From NCBI GenBank assembly GCA_905215805.1, contig CAJMRL010000014.1, positions 1-63,504 on the forward strand: a DNA stretch of 63,504 nucleotides. The letters run 5' to 3'. Positions within the stretch are counted from its first letter, which is position 1, and each line of letters begins with the position of its first letter. The DNA comes from an uncultured bacterium (GTDB lineage Bacteria; Bacillota; Clostridia; UBA1381). Below the pieces are notes generated by a model, which was given only the letters and a program-made list of their open reading frames with translations, was not told where the DNA came from and made no database searches. The position numbers and the translations under genes were made by a program. Positions 53,715 through 62,547 of this stretch are shown here, in pieces.

Positions 53715-55073
53715 ATGTACGTCAATTTGAAGAAATCAAAGGGTATATCTCTTTATATTCAGCTATATGAATCAATATCACAGGACATCTGTTCAGGACG
53801 AATAAAAAACGGTACCAGATTACCCGCCAGAAGAGTATTGGCTCAGGAGCTTGGTATTTCTCAAAACACCGTTGACAGCGCTTACAAAATGCTTATTGAT
53901 ACAGGCTACGTTATATCCGTACCGCGAAGAGGGTATATCGTTTCGTTTCAAGCATCTCCATACACAACTAACACTCCGTGGGAAATAAACGCTCGTGAAC
54001 AAGTGGTATTTAGTCCCAACGGCATAGACACTACGCGCATCAACCGTGCTTCTTATGCTAAAATTGTAAAAGATATAGCATATAACGATGGGATCGATAT
54101 TTTTTCATATGTAGATAAAGGCGGAGAATTTGAACTGAGAAATGCGCTCTCTAAATACCTATATTCATTTAGAGGAGTAAAATGCTCGCCTGATAGGATC
54201 ATAATAGGTGCCGGAGCTGAATATTTACTTTCTGCTCTTGCGGTCCTTTTTTCAGATAGTTCTTCATTTATATGCGAAAATCCATGCGATACACATTTTT
54301 ACAGAACTCTTGCCTCTTATCACATAAATACTGATATTATGCCTATCAACCTTGAAAGCTTTGATATCAATGCGCTTTATGCATCAAACTGTGATATCTT
54401 ATTCATAGATCCGGATGCAAGATTCCCGAGAAATTCGCCTTTAAGCGAACAGGAGCGCAAAGCAATTATAGACTGGGCAAATGGTTCGGATAAAAGATAC
54501 ATAATTGAAAACTGCTGCGAGTCCGAAATAATATATGAATCATATCCCTCATTATACAGCATGAACAGCAGTAAGGTTATTTACCTGGGCTCTTTTTCAC
54601 GTTCATTCTGTCCGGCATTTAAAACATCATATATGATCCTGCCTCCGGAGTTACTTTCCATGTGGAAGCGCGGTCATGCGTATTATTATGCGCTGACACC
54701 CAAAATTGAACAATTCGCTCTTGCTGAATTCTTAAATAAGGGATATTTTACAAAACATTATAAAGCCATGAGAAGAATATATAAAGAAAAACGAGAGCTT
54801 CTAAAAGAATGTCTTACTTACGCATTTGGAGATCGTATTATTCTTCAAGACTGCCATGGGAGTACATATATTACAGCCGAAATACAGGGATTACCGGCAA
54901 ATGAAATAAAACAGCTCGCCCGTCAAAGCGGAGTCAAGCTGTTTTCTATGAATTCATTCAATGTATCTCCTAAAAATACAATAAAAAATGATAAGCTCGT
55001 TATAGGTATAGGAGATCTTAGCCGTGAGAAAATAAAGCTTGGCGTACAACTTATTCACAGAAGTATAATATAA
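53715..55073 (+). CDS. MocR/GabR-type regulator with degenerate PLP site
   Basis: GntR-type winged helix (about 1-75, RLPARRVLAQELGISQNTVDSAYK) fused to an aminotransferase-like domain, 452 residues. In active MocR proteins a lysine in a GTFSK-type motif holds PLP; here it reads GSFSRSFCPAF, with Arg in place of Lys, and the usual EDDYDSE segment reads ENCCESE. PLP binding in the normal way is therefore doubtful. It is divergent from the GH95-CE8 gene and may control it. AGGTG precedes the ATG. Confidence 0.88.
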   Translation: MYVNLKKSKGISLYIQLYESISQDICSGRIKNGTRLPARRVLAQELGISQNTVDSAYKMLIDTGYVISVPRRGYIVSFQASPYTTNTPWEINAREQVVFSPNGIDTTRINRASYAKIVKDIAYNDGIDIFSYVDKGGEFELRNALSKYLYSFRGVKCSPDRIIIGAGAEYLLSALAVLFSDSSSFICENPCDTHFYRTLASYHINTDIMPINLESFDINALYASNCDILFIDPDARFPRNSPLSEQERKAIIDWANGSDKRYIIENCCESEIIYESYPSLYSMNSSKVIYLGSFSRSFCPAFKTSYMILPPELLSMWKRGHAYYYALTPKIEQFALAEFLNKGYFTKHYKAMRRIYKEKRELLKECLTYAFGDRIILQDCHGSTYITAEIQGLPANEIKQLARQSGVKLFSMNSFNVSPKNTIKNDKLVIGIGDLSREKIKLGVQLIHRSII

Positions 55074-55523
55074 TTACGCATAGCGTATAATTGCAATAAG
55101 TATACCCAATATAGCTCCTGCAACAACCTCCATAGGGGTATGTCCTAAAAGCTCTTTAAGCTTTTTGTCTGTATTCGCAAACTTGCCGTTTTCCCAATCA
55201 GCAACGATTTTATTTAGAATAGCCGCTTGCTGACCTGCGCTTCTTCTGACGCCGGAAGCATCATACATAACAACAAAGGCTATTATCATACATATCGCAA
55301 ACATTGGAGAATTAAATCCGTATTCAAATCCCACCGACATTGAAAGCGCCATTGTTATAGATGAATGAGAAGACGGCATACCTCCCGAACCTGTAAGACG
55401 TCTAAAATCAAGACGCCTATTACATATAAAAACAAGTATTACCTTTAATACCTGAGCTATAAGCCAGCCCAAAAGCGCCGTTATTAAAATATCGTTATTA
55501 ATAAGTTCTTTTAAATAGTCCAT
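55074..55523 (-). CDS. Divergent PAP2 family protein (DUF212)
   Basis: Membrane protein of 149 residues, about four helices, of the YuiD/DUF212 group related to acid phosphatases. The motif GSGGMPSSHSSI (about 46-57) matches the PAP2 core. Its stop abuts that of the MocR gene with no gap. It closes the leftward nusB-xseA-xseB-ispA group, and may dephosphorylate prenyl lipids, an inference from ispA next door. Confidence 0.85.
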   Translation of the reverse strand: MDYLKELINNDILITALLGWLIAQVLKVILVFICNRRLDFRRLTGSGGMPSSHSSITMALSMSVGFEYGFNSPMFAICMIIAFVVMYDASGVRRSAGQQAAILNKIVADWENGKFANTDKKLKELLGHTPMEVVAGAILGILIAIIRYA

Positions 55524-55532
55524 TATTGCTCC

Positions 55533-56408
55533 TTATGAATTTCTGCAGATCAGGTAATCTGTAAGCTTTATAAGAAAATCAGCTTTATCACTAAATACCT
55601 CAAGAGAATTCTTTGCTTCTTTAGAATATTTTTCTACAAGCTTCTCTGATTCATCAATTCCAAAAAGCTTGACATAAGTATTTTTATTCTGTTCGGCATC
55701 AGAACCTATTGGCTTTCCAAGCTCTTTTTCGCTTCCTATAACATCCAAAATATCATCTCTTATCTGAAATGCTATACCTAAATTCAAAGCAAAATTATCC
55801 GCCGCCGCCATCTCCTTCTCTGACGCACCGCCCATCAATGCACCTATCTTACATGAGCTTCTTATTATGGCTCCGGTTTTGAGCGAATGTAAATACTTCA
55901 ATTCATCGGCAGATATATCATGATTTTCACTTTCTATATCCACTACTTGTCCGCCTATCATTCCTTCTGTTCCTGCCGATTCAGAAAGCAAATGTATTGC
56001 CCTGATCGCTCTGTCCGGATAGTCGCCATCATAAAGAGAAACGACTTCAAACGCCTTTGTCAAAAGCGCATCCCCTGCAAGTATCGCTGTAGCTTCACCA
56101 AATTTTATATGGTTTGTGGGCTTTCCTCTTCTGAAATCATCATTATCCATCGCCGGAAGATCGTCATGTATAAGTGAATATGTGTGTATCATTTCCATTG
56201 CACATGCAAAAGGCATAACCTCATTAACATTTCCTCCCACCATTTTACATGTTTCCAGCATAAGTATTGGTCTTAGACGTTTTCCGCCTGCGAATAGACT
56301 GTATGCCATAGCATCATAAATCACTGACTGAGGATTGTTTTCTTTAAAAATATACTTTTTCAGCTCATTGTCTATAAGGTCAATACGTTTTTTAAGCTCA
56401 TTCTTCAT
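55533..56408 (-). CDS. ispA: Polyprenyl (farnesyl/geranyl) diphosphate synthase
   Basis: Short-chain isoprenoid synthase, 291 residues. First Asp-rich motif IHDDLPAMDNDDFRRGKPT (about 80-98) and second FQIRDDILDVIG (about 214-225), plus the N-terminal GGKRLRPIL. It overlaps xseB by 11 bases. Product chain length is not certain, farnesyl diphosphate being most likely for this position after xseB. Confidence 0.93.
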   Translation of the reverse strand: MKNELKKRIDLIDNELKKYIFKENNPQSVIYDAMAYSLFAGGKRLRPILMLETCKMVGGNVNEVMPFACAMEMIHTYSLIHDDLPAMDNDDFRRGKPTNHIKFGEATAILAGDALLTKAFEVVSLYDGDYPDRAIRAIHLLSESAGTEGMIGGQVVDIESENHDISADELKYLHSLKTGAIIRSSCKIGALMGGASEKEMAAADNFALNLGIAFQIRDDILDVIGSEKELGKPIGSDAEQNKNTYVKLFGIDESEKLVEKYSKEAKNSLEVFSDKADFLIKLTDYLICRNS

Positions 56409-56622
56409 TATTAAACTCTTCCTTTTTTATTTTGCCATTTTCATCGGACATTAAAACCGATACCTTTTTTTCTGCATCATCAAGCATTTTTTGACAGTTC
56501 TTTGTAAGCTTTATCCCTTCCTCAAAAAGCTTAAGTGACTCATCCAAGTCAATATCTCCGTTCTCAAGAGCCTGAACAATTTGCTCAAGTCTTGAAATTG
56601 ATTCTTCAAACTTATTCTCCAT
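56398..56622 (-). CDS. xseB: Exodeoxyribonuclease VII small subunit
   Basis: 74 residues: FEESISRLEQIVQALENGDIDLDE is the signature start of XseB, all helical. It follows xseA by 12 bases and overlaps ispA. It forms the XseA/XseB nuclease complex. Confidence 0.93.
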   Translation of the reverse strand: MENKFEESISRLEQIVQALENGDIDLDESLKLFEEGIKLTKNCQKMLDDAEKKVSVLMSDENGKIKKEEFNNEE

Positions 56623-56634
56623 TTATATTCCTTT

Positions 56635-57876
56635 CTATTTTACTACGCAATCTTTTTCTCCATCCGCCATTTTAAGCCTAAAGTCCATACCGCTTTTCAT
56701 TTTTTTCACACTTTTTATAACTCCGTCCTGACCTAATGGTATGGCATATCCTCTCGATAAAACAGAAAGCGGACTCAATGCGTCAAGCTTGGCAACGCAT
56801 GAACCAAAACGTTTTTGCTCCTTGGAAAGACGCAGTCTAAAAGAATTTTTTGCCCTTATATCAAGCCTTTCAGCATTTAATTTTTTTTCTTTTAATATAT
56901 TTTCAAAATCTCTCTCCATCCTCTTACTGACAGAATCAAGCCGAAGCATATTTTCCTCAATTCTTTGTTTTGGAGTTTTCAGTTTTTTTGCGGATAATTT
57001 TAGTCTTTTACGCTTTATAACTCCCAATACCGCATTTGTCAATCGTGAATAATCTGTATTAATCCTTATTTTAAGCTCTGAAGCGGACGGCACCGCTATT
57101 TCTGCCGCTGCCGACGGAGTAGGCGCTCTTAAATCAGCCACAAAATCAGCTATCGTAAAGTCAGTTTCATGCCCAACTGCCGAAATTATGGGAATGCGGG
57201 ATTCAAAAATTGCTCTGGCAACTATTTCTTCATTAAAAGCCCAGAGATCTTCTATAGATCCTCCTCCGCGTCCGGCTATTATTGTATCTACTGTATTGGA
57301 GGAATTAAAATACTTTATTCCGTTTACTACAGACTGAGCTGCTCCCGCCCCCTGCACCTGAGCCGGATAAAGGATAATTTCAGCCAGCGGATACCGCCTT
57401 GTTATAACATTTATAATATCTCTTACCGCTGCTCCGGTGGGAGCCGTAATAACACCTATAGCCCTCGGAAATCTTGGAATAGCTTTTTTATACTCCATAC
57501 TGAAAAGACCCTCAAATTCAAGTCTTTTTTTTAATCTTTCATATGCCTCATACAGTGAGCCTATTCCGTCCGGAATCATATCCTCTATATAAAGCTGATA
57601 TGCGCCTCCCGCTTCATATACCGTGACCCTACCGTTGGCTATAACCTTCATGCCATCGGCGGGATTAAAATTCAGTCTTGACGCCGCCATACGAAACATA
57701 ACGGCTTTTAATACACCGCCTTGATCCTTTAATGTAAGATATATATGCCCCGAGGAATGGCGCTTAAAATTCGAAATTTCTCCCTTTACATTTACATTAT
57801 TTAATATTTTATTATTATCCAGTATTTTTTTTACGTACGCGTTAATTTGGGATACTGTTCCTGTTCTTACTTCCAT
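56635..57876 (-). CDS. xseA: Exodeoxyribonuclease VII large subunit
   Basis: Processive single-strand nuclease, 413 residues. OB-fold N terminus (NVKGEISNFKRHSSGHIYLTLKD), then catalytic domain with RGGGSIEDLWAFNEE (about 203-217) and a long C-terminal coiled coil. The ATG at 57876 lies inside the upstream Kae1-like gene (35-base overlap). AAGG is weak but present. Confidence 0.94.
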   Translation of the reverse strand: MEVRTGTVSQINAYVKKILDNNKILNNVNVKGEISNFKRHSSGHIYLTLKDQGGVLKAVMFRMAASRLNFNPADGMKVIANGRVTVYEAGGAYQLYIEDMIPDGIGSLYEAYERLKKRLEFEGLFSMEYKKAIPRFPRAIGVITAPTGAAVRDIINVITRRYPLAEIILYPAQVQGAGAAQSVVNGIKYFNSSNTVDTIIAGRGGGSIEDLWAFNEEIVARAIFESRIPIISAVGHETDFTIADFVADLRAPTPSAAAEIAVPSASELKIRINTDYSRLTNAVLGVIKRKRLKLSAKKLKTPKQRIEENMLRLDSVSKRMERDFENILKEKKLNAERLDIRAKNSFRLRLSKEQKRFGSCVAKLDALSPLSVLSRGYAIPLGQDGVIKSVKKMKSGMDFRLKMADGEKDCVVK

Positions 57877-58801
57877 AAACAAGCCTTGTAAGCTCCGCTA
57901 TGCCCATTGCATTGTCCGTCGCAAACTCTTTTGATGCAAACGCAATATCAAAAGACATTGAGCAAAGCCCCTCTCTTATAATATTGTTAGATGCAACTCC
58001 GCCTGATATAAGCGCGCTGTCAAGTCCATTATCTTTTAATGCACAAGCAACTGTATTATTCAAGGCATCACCTATACATTCGAGAATCCCTCTTGACACA
58101 GCGCCTATATCTATATCGCTTTCATTATCTGCCATACGTGATGCTTTTGTTTCGATCCCCGATATGTTCATATACGTCCCATTAGTTTTTATATGGAATT
58201 TTATTTTCTTATCGGTATCATTCGCATACCGTTCCATATGCTTTCCTGCCGGAAACGGCATTCCAAGCTTTACGCCTATACGGTCTATAAGCTGTCCTGC
58301 ACTTATATCAAGTGTTCCTCCTATAATAGAGTTATCAAAATTATATCCATTATATCTTGTTTTTAATATCTCAGTTGTCCCTCCGGACAAATGAACAGAA
58401 ATAAATTCTTTTTTTAGCAGATCATATCTTTTTGATGAACGTATTCCTGCCATAATATGCCCGTCCTGATGAGAAAATTCATATAGCGGTACGCCCAAAG
58501 TATCAGCTATCACCTTGGCATATCCCATACCCGCAAGAAATACCGGCATGTATGAGCCTTCAACGTTTCTTGGTTTTGTGCTTACCCCTACTGCCATTAC
58601 CTTTGAAATATCAAATTCTCCTCTTAACTCATTATACAACCCGGGAAAAATCTTCATATGCTGGAATACGCCCTCGCTCTGGCGTATTCCCCGCTCCCCT
58701 TGCTTTACAGAAAGGATCTGCCGTTTATTAAAAATATATTTCTCATCCAATGCGCAAACTGACGCCGTATAATTACTTGTATCTACGCCTATAAACATCA
58801 T
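57842..58801 (-). CDS. Kae1/TsaD-family paralog of unknown role
   Basis: ASKHA-fold protein of 319 residues related to TsaD (tRNA threonylcarbamoyl transferase), but shorter and different from the canonical protein. The start FIGVDTSNYTASV, metal-type histidines FSHQDGHIMAG (about 108-118), and HLSGGTTEIL (about 136-145) are clear, and the late GGVASNNIIREGL. It lies between nusB and xseA, a position such paralogs occupy in Clostridia. It probably does not replace tsaD. Starts overlap the nusB stop. Confidence 0.82.
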   Translation of the reverse strand: MMFIGVDTSNYTASVCALDEKYIFNKRQILSVKQGERGIRQSEGVFQHMKIFPGLYNELRGEFDISKVMAVGVSTKPRNVEGSYMPVFLAGMGYAKVIADTLGVPLYEFSHQDGHIMAGIRSSKRYDLLKKEFISVHLSGGTTEILKTRYNGYNFDNSIIGGTLDISAGQLIDRIGVKLGMPFPAGKHMERYANDTDKKIKFHIKTNGTYMNISGIETKASRMADNESDIDIGAVSRGILECIGDALNNTVACALKDNGLDSALISGGVASNNIIREGLCSMSFDIAFASKEFATDNAMGIAELTRLVYGSKNRNSIPN

Positions 58802-59208
58802 CTGCCGTTTACATATGAACCAAGAACCCCGTTAACAAAGGCCGGATCGGAATCTGTTCCGTATTTCTTTGCAAGATTGACCGCTTCATTTATCGCTACC
58901 TTTTCAGGCACATCATCTACATATAAAATCTCATACAATGCAAGCTTCAAAATCGTAAGTGAGACCTTCGAGATTCTGTCCACAGTCCAACCTTTTTTTA
59001 AATGCTGCGACACAATATTCACAAGCTCGTCACGTTTCTCTTTGACTCCGCCCACAACAGTAGTAATATATCCCAAATTATCTCTGCATTCGGGTTTTTC
59101 CGCCAAAAGCTCATCGAGAATATAATCAAGCTCTTCCCCATGCTGATTGATTTGAAATATTTGTGTAAACGCCGCTTCACGTGCTGCGCTTCTTGATTGT
59201 TTTTTCAT
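58798..59208 (-). CDS. nusB: Transcription antitermination factor NusB
   Basis: 136 residues, all helical. RSAAREAAFTQIFQINQ at the start and the late VAINEAVNLAKKYGTDSDPAFVNGVLG block are diagnostic. It binds boxA RNA with S10. ATG at 59208 with GGAGC; an upstream extension lacks an RBS. First gene of its operon with its own promoter. Confidence 0.95.
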   Translation of the reverse strand: MKKQSRSAAREAAFTQIFQINQHGEELDYILDELLAEKPECRDNLGYITTVVGGVKEKRDELVNIVSQHLKKGWTVDRISKVSLTILKLALYEILYVDDVPEKVAINEAVNLAKKYGTDSDPAFVNGVLGSYVNGR

Positions 59209-59245
59209 AATGTAGCTCCATTTCATATCTCTTTTTATATACATT

Positions 59246-59274
59246 ATTATATCACACATAAAAAGGAAAAGCAA
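59246..59274 (-). promoter_or_regulatory. nusB promoter
   Basis: Minus strand TTGCTT (59269-59274), 17-base spacer, TATAAT (59246-59251), about 40 bases before nusB. Confidence 0.75.
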
Positions 59275-59303
59275 GATATATAAGTCTAATTTTAAAGTAT
59301 TTC

Positions 59304-60635
59304 TTATTTGATCTTGACTGATTTACTGTAAATTACATATGACACTGCCGCTGTTATTGTTTCCGAAATCCAAAAAGCATTCCAAACGCCAACAGGCCCA
59401 AATATTTTGCTCAGAAAAAATGCAGCAGGAATAATTATAATTACATACCTAAACAATGAAATTATCAGCGACGGCGTTCCTTTTCCAAGACCTTCCAACG
59501 CTCCGGAGGACGTCACCGAAACCGCGGAAACAATGAAGCCTGCACTGATTATACGCAAAGCTGTTTTCCCTACAATAATTGTTTCCTGATTCTGTGTGAA
59601 CAAACTTATAAGCTGCCCGGGAATAATCAGACAAATAGCCGTTCCTGCAATCATTATAATACCGCTCATACATAAAACAATATTATAAATCTGACTTACT
59701 CTTTTATGTTCTCCCGCTCCATAATTATAGCCGACCAATGGACGCATTCCTTGGATTATACCGTTAGCCGGCAAGTAAAGAAATGTTTGCAATTTATAAT
59801 AAATTCCTAAAACTAAAATATATACTTCCGAATATGCTGCTAAAATAGCATTCAATGATGAGATCAGCAATGAAGGTAACGCAAGATTTAATGTTGCAGG
59901 TATTCCTATTGAATACAATCTCATAATGATTTTCTTATTTGGTAAAAGATATTTTCTACTAATATGAACGCGTATCGGACGCACAATATATACCGCTAAA
60001 TAAATTGCCAATGTAAGCGTCTGACCTATTCCAGTCGCCAGCGCCGCACCCTCGATCCCCATTTGCGGAAATGGACCTATACCAAAAATCAATAAAGGAT
60101 CTAAAATAATATTTATAACACATCCGCACATCAAGCTTACCATTGTCACCTTCATGCTGCCCACAGACTGAAATATCTTTTCAAAGGTCACGCCTAAGAT
60201 AATAATCAGCGAAAAAGCAAATGCAATTACAGAATATCGCACTCCAAGATTAATAATTGTCTCAGACGACGTGAACATTCTTAAAAAAGCCGGAATGATC
60301 GCAATACTCACAATTGTTATTATTATCCCATGGATAACAACAATCACCATTCCCTGAGTTGCAGCCTTATCCGCTTTTGCCACCTCGCCCGCTCCTAAAT
60401 GAAACGCAATAACAGCATTAACTCCTATTCCAAAACCAATTCCAACAGCATTAATAAAATTCTGAACTGGATAGACCAATGACAACGCTGTCATCGCGTC
60501 TTCGCTGATTTGCGCCACAAAAAAACTGTCTACAATATTATACAAAGAATTAACCAGCATGGATATGACCATTGGCAGTGACATTGATATAAGCAATGAA
60601 AAAACCGGTTTCTCTTTCATAAAATTTTCGTTCAT
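59304..60635 (-). CDS. MATE family efflux transporter
   Basis: Multidrug/toxin antiporter, 443 residues, 12 transmembrane helices. PMVISMLVNSLYNIVDSFFVAQ (N-terminal, about 20-41) and the conserved GIGFGIGVNAVIAFHLGAGE (about 64-83) are typical. ATG at 60635 with GGAGGAG. The leader between its promoter and start carries a terminator, indicating attenuation. Substrate unknown. Confidence 0.93.
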   Translation of the reverse strand: MNENFMKEKPVFSLLISMSLPMVISMLVNSLYNIVDSFFVAQISEDAMTALSLVYPVQNFINAVGIGFGIGVNAVIAFHLGAGEVAKADKAATQGMVIVVIHGIIITIVSIAIIPAFLRMFTSSETIINLGVRYSVIAFAFSLIIILGVTFEKIFQSVGSMKVTMVSLMCGCVINIILDPLLIFGIGPFPQMGIEGAALATGIGQTLTLAIYLAVYIVRPIRVHISRKYLLPNKKIIMRLYSIGIPATLNLALPSLLISSLNAILAAYSEVYILVLGIYYKLQTFLYLPANGIIQGMRPLVGYNYGAGEHKRVSQIYNIVLCMSGIIMIAGTAICLIIPGQLISLFTQNQETIIVGKTALRIISAGFIVSAVSVTSSGALEGLGKGTPSLIISLFRYVIIIIPAAFFLSKIFGPVGVWNAFWISETITAAVSYVIYSKSVKIK

Positions 60636-60683
60636 ATTCTCCTCCTGTTTATGTAAATTTTTCTTATAGACGGCAATCAAAAA

Positions 60684-60715
60684 GCCACACAGCTATCAAA
60701 TGACAACTGTGTGGC
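60684..60715 (-). terminator. Attenuator in the MATE gene leader
   Basis: 9-bp perfect stem (60684-60692 with 60707-60715), 14-base loop, followed on the minus strand by CTTTTTGA-like sequence. It lies between the promoter and the MATE start, so it would stop transcription before the gene unless relieved. Confidence 0.75.
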
Positions 60716-60728
60716 GAAAAGATGACAT
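60696..60728 (-). CDS. Possible leader peptide (10 residues)
   Basis: Short frame MSSFRHTVVI starting at ATG 60728 and ending in the terminator loop, covering the left arm of the hairpin. A ribosome on it would interfere with hairpin formation, as in ribosome-sensed drug-pump leaders. The upstream CGGGA is a weak site, so this is tentative. Confidence 0.35.
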   Translation of the reverse strand: MSSFRHTVVI

Positions 60729-60765
60729 AGTCCCGAAAAATCCACAACGTATTTTAACGGATATT

Positions 60766-60794
60766 ATTATACCTCTATTTTTATAAATTGTCAA
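60766..60794 (-). promoter_or_regulatory. MATE promoter
   Basis: Minus strand TTGACA (60789-60794), 17-base spacer, TATAAT (60766-60771). It gives a leader of about 120 bases that holds the attenuator. Confidence 0.85.
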
Positions 60795-60891
60795 GCGATA
60801 TATTTTACTGTAATATGACTGTAATAAGAATATAATTTAATGAATTTCAAATTTTGATTACATAGGAATATTTTTAATACTCTTCTTTTTT

Positions 60892-60957
60892 TGTCGAAAT
60901 AATTTTTTTATTCGACACTCGCTTTCGACAGTATTCTTTTGAGCTGAGTAGTATAAT
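60892..60957 (+). promoter_or_regulatory. Spo0A-controlled spoIIGA promoter
   Basis: Three perfect 0A boxes: TGTCGAA (60892-60898), TTCGACA (60911-60917) and TTCGACA (60924-60930), the last two being reverse orientation. The -10 TATAAT is at 60952-60957, 21 bases from the -35-like TCGACA, the wide spacing seen in the Bacillus spoIIG promoter. Confidence 0.85.
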
Positions 60958-60980
60958 AGTTGTTAGTTTAAGGAGGCGCA

Positions 60981-61760
60981 ATGAAAATATACGCTGATGA
61001 AATGTTTATAATAAATATGGCCGCTTGTTTTGGTATGCTGTATTTGCTTGGAAAGCTGATGTCTTATCCCATAAAAGGATATCGTCTTGCTATTGCAGGC
61101 GCTGTAGGAGCTGTGTCATCCGTACTTGTATTCTGTACAGGCATGACACTTTCATCAATAATCAAGGGAATATCCTTCATACTCATGCCTATAATTGCAT
61201 ACGGTGCTCTAAATATAAAAACCATAACCATTTTCGCCTTTTTGCTGTATGCCGGAGGAGGTGCAGTCAATTTTTTTGCATCGTTTTTTAAAAGCGGATC
61301 AGCAGCTATAATAAGAAACGGCATCACTTATATAGATATTCCGCCGTTACTTCTGGCGGTTACATTTATTATATGCTACCCTATCATGCTGTTTTGTGTA
61401 AAAATAATAAAAAGGTATAAATCAAAAAAAATATACAGACTTAAAATATCTGCGTATGGAACCACTCATGAAGTTACAGCTCTTTACGACAGCGGAAATC
61501 TTCTGAAAAACCCTTACGATCAAAGTTCTGTCATCATTATTGAAAAGGACGTGTCTGATATTTTTAAGGCGGACAGCTTTTTACTTATTCCTTTCCGCTC
61601 TTTAGGCACTGCAAACGGCTTTATAAAAGTATTTAAAGCTGATAGCGTATTAATTGTCGAAAATGGGAAAAAACTAAATAATGTTTCTATAGGAATATGC
61701 GAGCACCCACTTTCAAAAAACGGAAAGTATAACGCACTTATAGGTCCGGATATAATTTAA
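60981..61760 (+). CDS. spoIIGA: Sigma-E processing peptidase SpoIIGA
   Basis: Membrane aspartic protease that activates pro-SigE in the mother cell, 259 residues. Five hydrophobic segments in the first 140 residues, then the catalytic domain with ALYDSGNLLKNP (about 168-179), where Asp is catalytic, and IGICEHPLS near the end. AAGGAGG precedes the ATG. It directly precedes sigE, the standard spoIIG arrangement. Confidence 0.94.
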   Translation: MKIYADEMFIINMAACFGMLYLLGKLMSYPIKGYRLAIAGAVGAVSSVLVFCTGMTLSSIIKGISFILMPIIAYGALNIKTITIFAFLLYAGGGAVNFFASFFKSGSAAIIRNGITYIDIPPLLLAVTFIICYPIMLFCVKIIKRYKSKKIYRLKISAYGTTHEVTALYDSGNLLKNPYDQSSVIIIEKDVSDIFKADSFLLIPFRSLGTANGFIKVFKADSVLIVENGKKLNNVSIGICEHPLSKNGKYNALIGPDII

Positions 61761-61773
61761 GGAGTTGAATATT

Positions 61774-62481
61774 ATGGAATGGCTCAAAAAAATAAGCAGA
61801 AAATTATTTTATATTGAAAACGATATAGACGATGAAGTATATTACATAGGCGGAAGTGATACCCTTCCCGCTCCATTATCAAAGGAAGAAGAAAAAGATA
61901 TATTAAAAAGACTTTCCAACGGCGATATGAGCGTTAAGTCAACTCTTATTGAGAGAAATTTAAGGCTTGTTGTATATATTGCAAGGAAATTCGAAAACAC
62001 CGGTGTTTATGTAGAAGATTTAATTTCTATCGGAACAATAGGCTTGATAAAAGCTATAAATACATTTAATCCAAATAAGAATATAAAGCTTGCTACATAC
62101 GCTTCAAGGTGTATAGAAAATGAAATTCTTATGTATCTGAGAAAAAATTCCAATATGCGTATGGAGGTTTCTATCGATGAGCCGCTTAATGTGGATTGGG
62201 ATGGAAATGAGCTGCTTTTATCAGATATATTAGGAACCGATAATGATGTAATATGCAGAGATCTGGAAAATGAAGTTGATAAAACATTGTTAAAAGACGC
62301 ATTAAAAAAACTCAATCCCAGAGAAAGAACCATTATGGAACTGCGCTTTGGTTTAAATAACAGTTCAGAAAAAACTCAAAAAGAAGTTGCAGATATGCTC
62401 GGAATATCTCAGTCTTACATATCTCGCCTTGAAAAAAGAATTATTAGCAGGCTGAAAAAGGAAATAATAAAAATGAGCTGA
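61774..62481 (+). CDS. sigE: Sporulation sigma factor SigE
   Basis: Early mother-cell sigma factor, 235 residues. N-terminal pro-sequence (about 1-25, MEWLKKISRKLFYIEND) to be removed by SpoIIGA, then region 2 (NLRLVVYIARKFENTGVYVEDLISIGTIGL) and region 4 (KEVADMLGISQSYISRLEKR). ATG at 61774 has AAGGAG upstream; an earlier TTG is less likely. Confidence 0.95.
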   Translation: MEWLKKISRKLFYIENDIDDEVYYIGGSDTLPAPLSKEEEKDILKRLSNGDMSVKSTLIERNLRLVVYIARKFENTGVYVEDLISIGTIGLIKAINTFNPNKNIKLATYASRCIENEILMYLRKNSNMRMEVSIDEPLNVDWDGNELLLSDILGTDNDVICRDLENEVDKTLLKDALKKLNPRERTIMELRFGLNNSSEKTQKEVADMLGISQSYISRLEKRIISRLKKEIIKMS

Positions 62482-62547
62482 TATTTCCTCTTTACATAGT
62501 AACAATTAAATACTTATAGTTTGTTTCTGTGTAAGGAGGAATCATAA

